A stretch of DNA of 64,000 nt from Chitinophaga sp. HK235 (lineage in GTDB: Bacteria; Bacteroidota; Bacteroidia; Chitinophagales; Chitinophagaceae). Numbering within the stretch: position 1 is the stretch's first letter; every line of letters begins with the position of its first letter. The translations under genes and the position numbers were made by a program. The DNA is taken from assembly GCF_018255755.1 (NCBI RefSeq), contig NZ_CP073766.1:5764501-5828500 (forward strand), given 5' to 3'. The notes beneath the pieces were generated by a model. That model searched no databases, was not told where the DNA came from, and worked only from the letters and a program-made list of their open reading frames with translations. Below, in pieces: positions 40,171-49,095 of the stretch.

Positions 40171-41619
40171 ATGCCTGTAGTTGCCAAGAAAGTAGAAATG
40201 CAACATCTAGCCTGGCGTGCCGGCTTCGGGGAAACTTTGCCCGTGATCACCGAATGGGAAAAGAGGAGGCGGAAGGAAATTGTGAATAAAGTACTGATAG
40301 GTCCCAAACGTGCAGAACTGGAGTCTGTTGATGTGATCAATGCCACCGACCTGCCGGACTACAAACGTTTCCGGGACATGACGGAAGAACAAAAGAAAAC
40401 CGTCAGGGAAATGAATACCCAGGGTATCAAAGATCTTAATGTGGCCTGGTTGAACATGATGGAAAAAAGCGAACATCCGCTCCGTGAAAAAATGAGTCTC
40501 TTCTGGCATGGCCATTTTGCCTGCCGTACACAGGATGTCTTATACAATCAACAACTGATCAGTGTTATCCGCGAAAATGCACTTGGTAACTTTGGCGACC
40601 TGCTGAGCGCCGTTTCCAAGTCCACGGCCATGTTGCAGTTCCTCAACAATCAGCAGAACCGTAAACAACATCCCAACGAAAATTTTGCCCGTGAAGTAAT
40701 GGAGCTGTTCACTATGGGCCGCGGCCATTACAGTGAAACAGATATCAAAGAGGCTGCCCGTGCCTTTACCGGATGGGGCTTCGATGACAATGGCACATTT
40801 GTGTTCCGAGAAAAACAACACGATGACGGAGAAAAAGTCCTCCTGGGCAAACGAGGGAACTATAATGGTGACGATGTGCTGAAGATCCTGCTGGACCAGC
40901 GACAGACGGCCATTTATATCACCACCAAGATATTCAGATATTTTGTTGACGATACTCCGGACCAGGCACTGATCGAGTCTTTATCCGATAAGTTTTATCA
41001 GTCTGGTTACGAAATCAAAACGCTGATGCAGGAGATATTCATGTCTGACTGGTTTTATGACAGTAAATACATCGGCAACCGTATCAAGTCGCCGGTGGAG
41101 CTGCTGATTGGTATTCGTAGAACCATTCCGATGGCTTTTGAGCAGGAAGAACTGATGATAGCATTTCAGCGCATCCTCGGGCAGGTGCTTTTTTACCCGC
41201 CCAATGTGGCTGGCTGGCCGGGAGGCCGCGCCTGGATAGACAGTTCCAGCCTGATGTTCCGGTTACGCATACCGCAGGTGATCCTGTATTCTCAGGTGCT
41301 GAATATCCGCCCCAAAGAGATCGCGCCGGAAATGGGCGATGGCGGTAATTATAAAATGACCTTGCAGATCAATGATTTTCTGAAAAGACAGTTTGCCAAA
41401 AAAGTCAATGCACGGATTAACTGGGACCCTTATATACAGGGCTACAGCGATATCCCAAGAGAAAATCTGGCAGACGAAATCGCCGGTGTGTTGTTGCAGC
41501 AACCCGGTAATATCAAAAAAGCATTGTTGGAGAAATATGCCGACACCGGTTCCCGGGAAGGATATATTAAAACCGTCACCATTGATGTGATGAGCACTCC
41601 GGAATATCAATTGTGTTAA
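40171..41619 (+). CDS. DUF1800 family protein
   Basis: The 482-residue protein carries DUF1800 features: MQHLAWRAGFGETLP at the N-terminus, MSLFWHGHFACRTQDVLYNQQLI, NENFAREVMELFTMGRGHYSETDIKEAARAFTGW and PPNVAGWPGGRAWIDSS. No signal peptide is seen. It is followed after 24 bp by a DUF1501 protein with a Tat signal; the two families occur together in many bacteria and the function of the pair is not established. Export of this partner with the Tat-dependent one is conceivable. Confidence 0.9.
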   Translation: MPVVAKKVEMQHLAWRAGFGETLPVITEWEKRRRKEIVNKVLIGPKRAELESVDVINATDLPDYKRFRDMTEEQKKTVREMNTQGIKDLNVAWLNMMEKSEHPLREKMSLFWHGHFACRTQDVLYNQQLISVIRENALGNFGDLLSAVSKSTAMLQFLNNQQNRKQHPNENFAREVMELFTMGRGHYSETDIKEAARAFTGWGFDDNGTFVFREKQHDDGEKVLLGKRGNYNGDDVLKILLDQRQTAIYITTKIFRYFVDDTPDQALIESLSDKFYQSGYEIKTLMQEIFMSDWFYDSKYIGNRIKSPVELLIGIRRTIPMAFEQEELMIAFQRILGQVLFYPPNVAGWPGGRAWIDSSSLMFRLRIPQVILYSQVLNIRPKEIAPEMGDGGNYKMTLQINDFLKRQFAKKVNARINWDPYIQGYSDIPRENLADEIAGVLLQQPGNIKKALLEKYADTGSREGYIKTVTIDVMSTPEYQLC

Positions 41620-41643
41620 TCATTCACCAGAAAGCTAAAAGTT

Positions 41644-42846
41644 ATGTATATACTTAACAGGCGTCGTTTTTTACAGGTAGGCTCCCTGGCTTCTGCGGCC
41701 ATGATGATGCCTAAATTCCTGAAAGCTTTTGAATCCGGAGCGTTGGTGCCTCCCGGCAACAAAGTGCTGGTGATTATACAGCTGTCTGGCGGAAACGATG
41801 GACTGAATACGATCATCCCTTACCGTAATGATATCTATTACCGTTCCCGTCCGGTGCTGGGCATCAAAAGGGAGACTGCGCTCTCACTCAATGATGAACT
41901 GGGCATCCACCCCTCCCTGGATGGGCTGAAATCCTTATATGATGAAGGCTCGATGGCCATCCTGAATAATGTGGGCTACCCCAATCCTGACCGTTCCCAT
42001 TTCCGTTCTATGGACATCTGGCATTCTGCCAGTCAGTCCAATGAATTCTGGAACGACGGCTGGATAGGCCGTTACCTCGATGCACAGTGCAATGGTTGTG
42101 ATAAGCCCACACAGGCACTGGAGATAGATGATACCCTGAGCCTGGCACTGAAAGGTGATCATAACAAAGGCCTGGCACTCACAGATCCCGGCCGTCTTTC
42201 AAACACCAGCAACGACAAGTATTTCAAAGACTTGTTACAGCAACATGCCCATGAAGATGAACATCATAATGTAGAATATCTCTACAAAACCATGGCAGAA
42301 ACGATTTCCTCAGCGGCCTACATCCAGCAGCAGTTTAAGACCTACCAATCGAAGGAGAATTATCCGGCTACGGAGTTGGGGCGTAATCTGCGCACCATCG
42401 CCAACCTGGTTATGTCAGACATCAATACCAAAGTGTATTATGTTTCACATGGAAGCTTTGATACACACGTGAATCAGCAGGACCAGCAGGCTCGCCTTTT
42501 TAAGCAGCTGAGCGAGGCCCTGACTGTGTTTACCGGTGATCTCAAAAAGAACAACCGTTTCCAGGACGTAGCGGTAATGACCTTCTCCGAATTTGGCCGC
42601 AGGGTGAGTCAGAATGCCAGCGGTGGTACCGACCATGGCACTGCCAATAATATGTTTCTGATTAGTGGAGGTCTGAAAAAACAAGGTATCCTCAATGAAG
42701 GGCCCGACCTGATGAACCTGAAGGATGGGGATTTACAGTATAAGGTGGACTTTAAAAGTGTTTATGCCACATTACTCAACAAGTGGCTGAGTGCTGATGA
42801 TCAGCAGATCCTGAAGCAGCACTACGAAAAGATGGATTTTATCTGA
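41644..42846 (+). CDS. DUF1501 family protein with Tat signal
   Basis: The N-terminus MYILNRRRFLQVGSLASAAMMMP is a twin-arginine signal, so the 400-residue protein is probably folded in the cytoplasm and exported. DUF1501 blocks are VLVIIQLSGGNDGLNTIIPY, HPSLDGLKSLYDEGSMAILNNVGYPNPDRSHFRSMDIWHSA, VSHGSFDTHVNQ, VMTFSEFGRRVSQNASGGTDHGTANNMFLI. These resemble the metal-binding core of the alkaline phosphatase/sulfatase superfamily, which suggests a hydrolase, but no substrate is known. It is the second gene of the DUF1800/DUF1501 pair. Confidence 0.9.
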   Translation: MYILNRRRFLQVGSLASAAMMMPKFLKAFESGALVPPGNKVLVIIQLSGGNDGLNTIIPYRNDIYYRSRPVLGIKRETALSLNDELGIHPSLDGLKSLYDEGSMAILNNVGYPNPDRSHFRSMDIWHSASQSNEFWNDGWIGRYLDAQCNGCDKPTQALEIDDTLSLALKGDHNKGLALTDPGRLSNTSNDKYFKDLLQQHAHEDEHHNVEYLYKTMAETISSAAYIQQQFKTYQSKENYPATELGRNLRTIANLVMSDINTKVYYVSHGSFDTHVNQQDQQARLFKQLSEALTVFTGDLKKNNRFQDVAVMTFSEFGRRVSQNASGGTDHGTANNMFLISGGLKKQGILNEGPDLMNLKDGDLQYKVDFKSVYATLLNKWLSADDQQILKQHYEKMDFI

Positions 42847-42870
42847 TTAAATTAGCTCAGAACTTGAATC

Positions 42871-42903
42871 TAGCCCAGGACTTCAGTCCTGGGCTAATTT
42901 TTT
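42871..42903 (+). terminator. Rho-independent terminator of the DUF1800/DUF1501 pair
   Basis: TAGCCCAGGACT and AGTCCTGGGCTA form a perfect 12-bp inverted repeat (2-nt centre) followed by ATTTTTTAT. The same stem sequence recurs at 57051. Confidence 0.92.
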
Positions 42904-43417
42904 ATGGTCTGGCTATCATGGTGATGACAGCTCTGAAAGCACCGTTTCTGATGGTTTTTGTGCCGGTACCGCTAAGATCTTTCACCGTACCGGAGAAAGT
43001 ACCTTCCACGGAAACATTGTCTATGCTGCCGATTGTAATAACACAGTCTGAGCTGCCCTGTGAAGAATAGGTGGCGGGATAGCTGCCACTGTTGACTACT
43101 ATCATGATGCTGTTACCTTCTTTGCTGCAGGGGTATGCGCCTGGTTTGAAAGGTAATGCAGGGGCCACCATGGTAAAGTTGATGATATCGCCGGTGCTGG
43201 TTTTGCCAGTGATTTCCATTTGAGGATATTCATCGGCGGGGTTACCGGTGGTAAAATCGGGGGCATATATCAGGCCTTTGGGGTTTTCGCTGAGGAAGAT
43301 CCTGTTGTCCAGTTTTACGGAAACGAATTTACGGTCTTTACTATCGTTTTTTTCTTTTCCGCAGGAGCTGGCAAGGATTACAACTGCACTGAGTAATGCG
43401 GTTACAAGTGTGCGCAT
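42902..43417 (-). CDS. Small lipoprotein, DUF6252-like
   Basis: The 171-residue protein has a lipoprotein signal ending LASSC (Cys19) followed by GKEKNDSKDRKF. The mature part is beta-rich and Gly/Ser-rich with GTFSGTVKDLSGTGTKTIRNGAFRAVI near the end, a pattern I associate with DUF6252-type lipoproteins. It may be an outer-membrane-attached surface or periplasmic protein. There is no operon partner: the stop abuts the terminator stem of the converging DUF1501 gene. Function unknown. Confidence 0.65.
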   Translation of the reverse strand: MRTLVTALLSAVVILASSCGKEKNDSKDRKFVSVKLDNRIFLSENPKGLIYAPDFTTGNPADEYPQMEITGKTSTGDIINFTMVAPALPFKPGAYPCSKEGNSIMIVVNSGSYPATYSSQGSSDCVITIGSIDNVSVEGTFSGTVKDLSGTGTKTIRNGAFRAVITMIARP

Positions 43418-43547
43418 AGGTACTTATTATAGAAAGATGTAATAAAATTCGGATAAAAATAATCAATTTCAAGTAGAAAAACGGATGCCGGTGCAGGATT
43501 GTTACATCCCGTACCGGCATCTGAGGGTATCTTGAAAAGTTGATCGT

Positions 43548-45596
43548 TTATGCTTTACGTGCAGTACGGTAAAGATACCAGCCCATAAAGGCAAAGAATG
43601 CACATCCCAGCACATAGTAGCCGCCATGGCCCAGGATGCCGGAAAGGCCGCTTTCTGCATTCAGTTTGGTGAGGACAGCAGCAGACCAGTCGAAGCCGGA
43701 GAGTATAGCGATGATCACGCCAGCTACTGCACCGCCGGCTACCAGGCCGGTAGCAAACAGGTTGCCTTTGCCCAGTTCTTCTTCTGCAGCAGAAGTATGC
43801 ACATTCGCCTTTTTGTTTTTATAGTCTACTACGCCACGGATAGCACCGCCTACGAAGATGGGGAGGGTGGTAGACAGCGGCAGGTAAGCCCCTACTGCAA
43901 AAGAAAGAGCGTTGACTCCGCACAGTTCCATGGTAATAGCGAGGAAAACACCTACCAGTACAAACTGCCAGTCGAGGTTGAACGACAGGATACCTTTAGC
44001 CAGTGTAGCCATGAGGGTGCCTTGTGGTGCCGGATAGTAAGTGCTGCCGATAGCATGTTCGGTGATGCCTTTGCTGATCATCTCAGCAGTGGGCTTGTCA
44101 AGGAATTTTACGGTGAGCCCGATCACAATAGAGGATACGATAGCGCCAATAAACAGGGCCAGCTGCTGGTACATGGGAGTGGCACCTACAATGTATCCGG
44201 ATTTCAGATCCTGGGAAGTGCCGCCGGCATTGGCTGCGGCGATACAGATCATACCACCTACTACCAGGGCCATGGGCTCGTATACCTTTCCGGTCCAGCC
44301 TACGGCGATGAATACCAGGCAGGTACCCATGAGTGTGGCGATAGTCATACCGGAGATAGGGTTATTGGAAGATCCGATCAGCCCTACGATGCGGCTGGAC
44401 ACAGTGACGAAGAATGCGCCAAATACCACTACCAGCAAACCTACCAGCAGTTTTTTACCGATAGAGTCGCCAGGCAGTTGCGGCAGGAAGGCCATCAGGA
44501 GGATTAAAGCGATGCTGCCGAACAGTACTATTTTCAGGCTCAGGTCTCTTTCTGTTCTGGGTACGTCCATCCGGGAGCCGTTGTTTTCTTTGCCCTCTTT
44601 AATGGCACCCAGACTGCCTTTGAAAGAAGAGATGATCGTGGGGATTGTTTTGAGCAGGGTGATAAATCCGCCCGCAGCTACAGCGCCTGCGCCGATCTGG
44701 CGTACATAGGCATAGTATACAGCAGAAGAATAATCTGAGAAGGTATGTGCTACCGGGTCCCAGTTGCCTTGTCCGCCAGGCGTTTGCAGGCTGGCGAGGT
44801 AACCGATTTTTACCAGCTGGGAGGCGATCATATCGGGTGGCAGCAGGGAGGCCAGCAGAGGGATCAGGGCGAGCCAGGACAGCACGCCGCCGGCTACCAG
44901 TACGCCTGCAATACGCGGACCGATGATATAACCCACACCCATATACTCCGGGGTGATGTCTGCACTGATTTTGGCAGAAGGGAAAAATTTGCTGGCCTGT
45001 TTAGTCATGTACTCCGGTGTTTCGGCGATTACATGCAGGATCTTTTGCAGGATAGCATAGGCGAAGGCGAAGCCCAGGCCGTAGAAGGCTGTCCGGGCAA
45101 AGTCACCACCTTTCTCCCCGGCGATGAGCACATCACCGCAGGCCGTACCTTCCGGATAGGGAAGGGTTTTATGTTCTTTAACGATCAGTGACCGGCGCAG
45201 CGGTATCATCATCAGGGTACCGAGGATACCACCAAAGATGGCCAGTATCAGGATCGTGAAATAATTAAAGAACTGTGCTCCGCCCCCATCGCTGAGAAAC
45301 AGGAAGCCTGGCAAGGTAAATACCACCCCGGCAGCGATAGATTCGCCGGCAGAACCAGTGGTCTGGATAATATTATTTTCCAGGATGGTGGTGTTGAAAA
45401 ATTTCCGGCCAAGGGTGATGGCAATTACGGCGATAGGTATGGAGGCTGAAACAGTGAGGCCGGCTTTCAGCGCCAGGTATACGGTGGCGGCGCCAAAGAT
45501 GATCCCGAAAAGACAGCCTAACAAAATGGATTTGAGGGTAAATTCCTTCATCTGTACGCCAGGGGGTACAAAAGGTTTGAAGTTGTTGTCAGACAT
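43548..45596 (-). CDS. OPT family oligopeptide transporter
   Basis: The 682-residue membrane protein has about 14-16 hydrophobic segments. The N-terminal FTLKSILLGCLFGIIFGAATVYLALKAGLTVSASIPIAV, ILENNIIQTTGSAGESIAAGVVFTLPG, LPYPEGTACGDVL and GVNALSFAVGAYLPLSTTLPIFVGGAIRG are strong OPT signatures. It probably imports di- to oligopeptides by proton coupling; some OPT relatives carry metal chelates. A POT-type peptide transporter lies just upstream on the same strand, which strengthens the peptide role. Confidence 0.93.
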   Translation of the reverse strand: MSDNNFKPFVPPGVQMKEFTLKSILLGCLFGIIFGAATVYLALKAGLTVSASIPIAVIAITLGRKFFNTTILENNIIQTTGSAGESIAAGVVFTLPGFLFLSDGGGAQFFNYFTILILAIFGGILGTLMMIPLRRSLIVKEHKTLPYPEGTACGDVLIAGEKGGDFARTAFYGLGFAFAYAILQKILHVIAETPEYMTKQASKFFPSAKISADITPEYMGVGYIIGPRIAGVLVAGGVLSWLALIPLLASLLPPDMIASQLVKIGYLASLQTPGGQGNWDPVAHTFSDYSSAVYYAYVRQIGAGAVAAGGFITLLKTIPTIISSFKGSLGAIKEGKENNGSRMDVPRTERDLSLKIVLFGSIALILLMAFLPQLPGDSIGKKLLVGLLVVVFGAFFVTVSSRIVGLIGSSNNPISGMTIATLMGTCLVFIAVGWTGKVYEPMALVVGGMICIAAANAGGTSQDLKSGYIVGATPMYQQLALFIGAIVSSIVIGLTVKFLDKPTAEMISKGITEHAIGSTYYPAPQGTLMATLAKGILSFNLDWQFVLVGVFLAITMELCGVNALSFAVGAYLPLSTTLPIFVGGAIRGVVDYKNKKANVHTSAAEEELGKGNLFATGLVAGGAVAGVIIAILSGFDWSAAVLTKLNAESGLSGILGHGGYYVLGCAFFAFMGWYLYRTARKA

Positions 45597-45622
45597 AAGG
45601 TAGAGTTAAGGTAGAGTTAAGG
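45597..45622. repeat. 11-bp tandem repeat before the OPT gene
   Basis: AAGGTAGAGTT is repeated twice and followed by a partial third copy, directly upstream of the OPT ATG. It may be replication slippage. Confidence 0.5.
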
Positions 45623-45654
45623 GCTGAAATTACGAATAGGGAATTATAAATCCC

Positions 45655-45699
45655 GTATAAAAAGGAAGACCGAAGCAATTACTGTTTGCTTCGGTCTTC
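45655..45699 (-). terminator. Terminator of the POT transporter gene
   Basis: GAAGACCGAAGCA and TGCTTCGGTCTTC form a perfect 13-bp inverted repeat with a 9-nt loop. CTTTTTAT follows on the minus strand, 25 bp past the POT stop. Confidence 0.88.
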
Positions 45700-45723
45700 T
45701 CTTTATGTGTAAGGTATTATTAT

Positions 45724-47436
45724 TTATTTCACGCCATGCATCCATTTTTTCAGGAAGCTGGTAGAGAGGAACAGCAGAACGGCTGCAGCACCTGGCAGGA
45801 TCACAAATACCATGAAGAAGTCATAGAGGTTGTGGATGGTGAATCCGGCGAAAGTGGGGTAATGAGTGGCCAGTTTCAGCTCGTGCAGTTTGTCGAGTTG
45901 CTGTGCGGTGGCAGTAATAGTACCGTCCAGAATGCCTTTCAGGTCTATACCATTTTTAGTGGCTTCGATAAACTTGTCTGGTGTAGGAGGCAGCAATGCG
46001 CCCAGTGTACCAGCGAGTGCATAACCAGCAGCATTGGCAAGGAACCATACACCCATCAGCAGGGAAGAGAAACGGTGTGGTGCCAGTTTGGACACGAGAG
46101 ACAGACCTATCGGAGATAAGCAGAGTTCACCCAGTGTGTGGAACAGATACATTAATATCAGCCAGCTTACGCCCAGTTTCTCATCTGCACCGAGGTTTTT
46201 CACCTGGAGAGCGATGATAAAGAAGCCGAATGCCAGCAAAGCCAGACCGATAGATTGTTTTACCGGGGAGATAGGCTCCATGTTACGCTTCTGTAATTTC
46301 AGCCATAACCAGCTGAAAGGAAGGGCAAAAGCGATGATGAAAATGGAGTTGAAGTTCTGTATAAGGCTGGGTGGCAGTTCGATGCCTAAGAAGTGGCGGT
46401 CTGTCTGGTAGTCCGCTATAAAGGTGAGGGAGGATCCGGCTTGTTCGAAGCAGGCCCAGAAGAAGATTACAAAGAAGGCTACAAAGTAGATCACGAGGAT
46501 TCTTTGTCTTTCTACTTTGGTGATACTCGAATCGGTGAGGATCAAAACAGCGAGGCTGATACCGGATGCATAGATGAAAGGATACAGCCAGGATTTGATC
46601 GGGTTGGGGTCGAGTGACAGGTAGTGGATAATGAAGAAGAGTGCTACCAGCAGACCCAGTACGCCGAAGATGGCGGTGTTGGAGAATTTGGCTTTGTCTG
46701 CTTCGCCTTCGGCCAGGTTAGCAGCAGGTTTGCTGAAATCTGGCTTGCCGCCGATAGCTTTACCATCGGGGGTGATTACATATTTATCTTTCAGGAAATA
46801 AAACAGTGCGGTTCCCAGGAACATGGCGATACTGGCAGCGAGGAAGCCCCATTTGAAGGCGCCTACCATCCTTACGTTGTCTACTTTCACGTCACCGGCA
46901 AAGGAGCAGATGGACATTCCGAGGAAAGCACCGACGTTGATACCCATGTAGAAAATGGTGAAGGCAGCATCCAGACGGCCGTCGTTTTTAGGATACAGCT
47001 GGCCTACCATAGAGGAGATGTTGGGTTTGAAGAACCCGTTGCCGAAGATGATTACCAGCAGAGCCAGCCAAACCACCATTTTGGACGTATCAGGGCTGCT
47101 GCTGTATATAGTGGCACTGATGACCATGAGTAGTTGTCCGATACCCATTACAAAGCCACCTAATAAGATACAGTTCCTGTTTCCCAGGTAGCGGTCGGAG
47201 ATATAACCGCCGAGCATAGGTGTAAGATAACAAAGGCCGAGAAAGCCGCCATAGACATAGGAGGATTCAGCTTCAGAGAAAGACAGGGCATTTACCAGGA
47301 AGAGCGTCAGCAGCGCTCTCATACCATAAAAATTGAATCGTTCCCACATTTCCGTGGTAAATAATACATAGAGGCCCTTAGGATGACTCTTTTGCGAGGC
47401 ATCGACCGGCTTCTGTGCAACAGCTGTTTGCATCAT
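45724..47436 (-). CDS. POT/PTR family peptide MFS transporter
   Basis: The 570-residue MFS protein has about 14 membrane segments. The POT motif EMWERFNFYGMRALLTLFLV near residue 30 supplies the ExxERFxYY-type proton-coupling site (here ERFNFYG), followed by GGYISDRYLGNRNCILLGG and GNGFFKPNISSMVGQLY. It imports di- and tripeptides with protons. A long inter-domain cytoplasmic loop (about 190-260) is present. It is divergent from purD and followed by a terminator, so it is transcribed apart from the OPT gene. First or second ATG could be used. Confidence 0.94.
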   Translation of the reverse strand: MMQTAVAQKPVDASQKSHPKGLYVLFTTEMWERFNFYGMRALLTLFLVNALSFSEAESSYVYGGFLGLCYLTPMLGGYISDRYLGNRNCILLGGFVMGIGQLLMVISATIYSSSPDTSKMVVWLALLVIIFGNGFFKPNISSMVGQLYPKNDGRLDAAFTIFYMGINVGAFLGMSICSFAGDVKVDNVRMVGAFKWGFLAASIAMFLGTALFYFLKDKYVITPDGKAIGGKPDFSKPAANLAEGEADKAKFSNTAIFGVLGLLVALFFIIHYLSLDPNPIKSWLYPFIYASGISLAVLILTDSSITKVERQRILVIYFVAFFVIFFWACFEQAGSSLTFIADYQTDRHFLGIELPPSLIQNFNSIFIIAFALPFSWLWLKLQKRNMEPISPVKQSIGLALLAFGFFIIALQVKNLGADEKLGVSWLILMYLFHTLGELCLSPIGLSLVSKLAPHRFSSLLMGVWFLANAAGYALAGTLGALLPPTPDKFIEATKNGIDLKGILDGTITATAQQLDKLHELKLATHYPTFAGFTIHNLYDFFMVFVILPGAAAVLLFLSTSFLKKWMHGVK

Positions 47437-47616
47437 AAATGGTTAGTTTTAGCAATAGTTGTTTTAAGGTTCTGTTAAGTCTCTAGACGTGGCAAGTTAA
47501 CTAAATTCAGTTATCTCGTAAAAAAATGGTGGAAATGCGCACTTTTTATGGTTTTTTGTGGTTTTTTGATCTTTCTTTGCATTTTCTTTCGCACCTGCAT
47601 TTATTAGGCAATTCAT

Positions 47617-48894
47617 ATGAACATATTATTACTAGGTAGTGGTGGCCGGGAGCATGCTCTGGCCCGGAAAATGTCCCAAAGCCCTCATTGTGGCAAGTTA
47701 TTCATCGCGCCAGGCAATGCCGGCACTTCGCAGTGTGGTATTAATGTGGATATGGGCGTGAGTGAATTTGAGAAGATCCGGTCTTTCTGTCTGGAAAACG
47801 CTATAGACCTGGTAGTACCGGGCTCGGAAGAGGCCCTGGTAAATGGTATTTACGATTATTTTGCCCAGGATGCAGCGCTGCAGCATATTCCGGTGATGGG
47901 GCCTTCAAAGGAAGGAGCCCGGCTGGAGGGCAGCAAGGCTTTCGCTAAACTATTCATGCAGCGGCATGACATCCCTACCGCCGGTTACCGGGAGTTTAAT
48001 GCCGGCAACTTTGAGGAGGGGGTAGCTTATCTTCAGCAGCACTCCTTACCAATTGTATTGAAAGCCGACGGATTGGCCGCTGGTAAAGGGGTGGTGATCA
48101 CCAGTTCCCACGAAGAGGCAGTTGCGGAGTTTGAGCAGATGGTCCGTGAAGCTAAGTTTGGTGATGCCAGCAAAACCGTGGTAGTAGAGCAGTTCCTGAC
48201 AGGTATCGAGCTGTCGGTGTTTGTGATCACTGACGGGCATTCCTACAGCATATTGCCGGAAGCGAAAGATTATAAACGGATCGGGGAAGGCGACAAGGGC
48301 CTGAACACAGGCGGCATGGGAGCGGTATCACCCGTACCTTTTGCAGATGCTGCGTTTATGAAAAAAGTGGAAGACAAGGTAATACGCCCTACCGTAGAGG
48401 GTTTGTCAAAAGAAAACATTAAATACAACGGATTTATCTTTTTTGGCTTGATTAATGTAGAGGGAGAGCCTTTTGTAATTGAGTATAACTGTCGGATGGG
48501 CGACCCGGAAACAGAAGTGGTGATGCCCCGTTTGCAGAACGACCTGCCGGAGCTGTTTACCGCTGTTCTGAATGGCACGCTGGCACAGCAAACGATTTTC
48601 ACCGACCCACGTGCAGCCGCCACCGTAATGCTGGTGTCTAAAGGTTACCCGGAGGCTTATGAGAAAAACAAGGTTATCAGCGGGGTACCGGCACCTACCA
48701 ACGACCAGATCGTATTTCATGCGGGCACCAAACAAACGGGAGATACTGTTGTAAGCAACGGAGGACGTGTGCTGGCCATCACTTCACTGGCTTCCACCCT
48801 GTCGCTTGCGTTGTCACATTCCGTGCAAACGGCGGAGCAGATCGCTTTTGAGGGCAAGACTTACCGGAGAGATATCGGCTATGAATTTATCTGA
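47617..48894 (+). CDS. purD: Phosphoribosylamine--glycine ligase
   Basis: The 425-residue ATP-grasp enzyme forms glycinamide ribonucleotide in purine synthesis. It begins MNILLLGSGGREHALARKMSQS and has the ATP-grasp segments LPIVLKADGLAAGKGVVI, DYKRIGEGDKGLNTGGMGAVSPVP and FVIEYNCRMGDPETEVVMPRL. Length is standard. It stands alone without other pur genes; the next gene downstream is mreB, with only a doubtful small frame in between. Confidence 0.97.
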   Translation: MNILLLGSGGREHALARKMSQSPHCGKLFIAPGNAGTSQCGINVDMGVSEFEKIRSFCLENAIDLVVPGSEEALVNGIYDYFAQDAALQHIPVMGPSKEGARLEGSKAFAKLFMQRHDIPTAGYREFNAGNFEEGVAYLQQHSLPIVLKADGLAAGKGVVITSSHEEAVAEFEQMVREAKFGDASKTVVVEQFLTGIELSVFVITDGHSYSILPEAKDYKRIGEGDKGLNTGGMGAVSPVPFADAAFMKKVEDKVIRPTVEGLSKENIKYNGFIFFGLINVEGEPFVIEYNCRMGDPETEVVMPRLQNDLPELFTAVLNGTLAQQTIFTDPRAAATVMLVSKGYPEAYEKNKVISGVPAPTNDQIVFHAGTKQTGDTVVSNGGRVLAITSLASTLSLALSHSVQTAEQIAFEGKTYRRDIGYEFI

Positions 48895-49000
48895 TAAAAA
48901 TCACCTGATTGAAAATATTCTGAAGGTATTTCCGTTCATGAGTGCAGAGCATAAAGAGAGCTGTTTCTATGCCGTTTACACAACAAACAAGTTTTTTTAA
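48881..49000 (+). CDS. Possible 39-residue protein or gene remnant
   Basis: An ATG inside the last codons of purD opens a frame of 39 residues (MNLSDKNHLIENILKVFPFM and a Cys/Tyr-rich end). The helical start with HLIENILKVFPFMSAEH resembles the first helix of Crp/Fnr-type regulators, so it could be a truncated remnant or a genuine small protein translated by coupling to purD. There is no other support; chance is a real alternative. Confidence 0.25.
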   Translation: MNLSDKNHLIENILKVFPFMSAEHKESCFYAVYTTNKFF

Positions 49001-49095
49001 TATTTAGCCGTATTATTGCAAGAATATCCACTTTTTGCATCGTATATTCGTTGGAATTATTCATTTTTGCATTCTAATTTTTGACCGTATCAACA

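Noticed and set aside
43626..44507. Plus-strand frame of 293 codons inside the OPT gene
   Set aside because: The OPT reading on the minus strand is complete and well conserved; the plus frame looks like reverse-complement codons of membrane segments.
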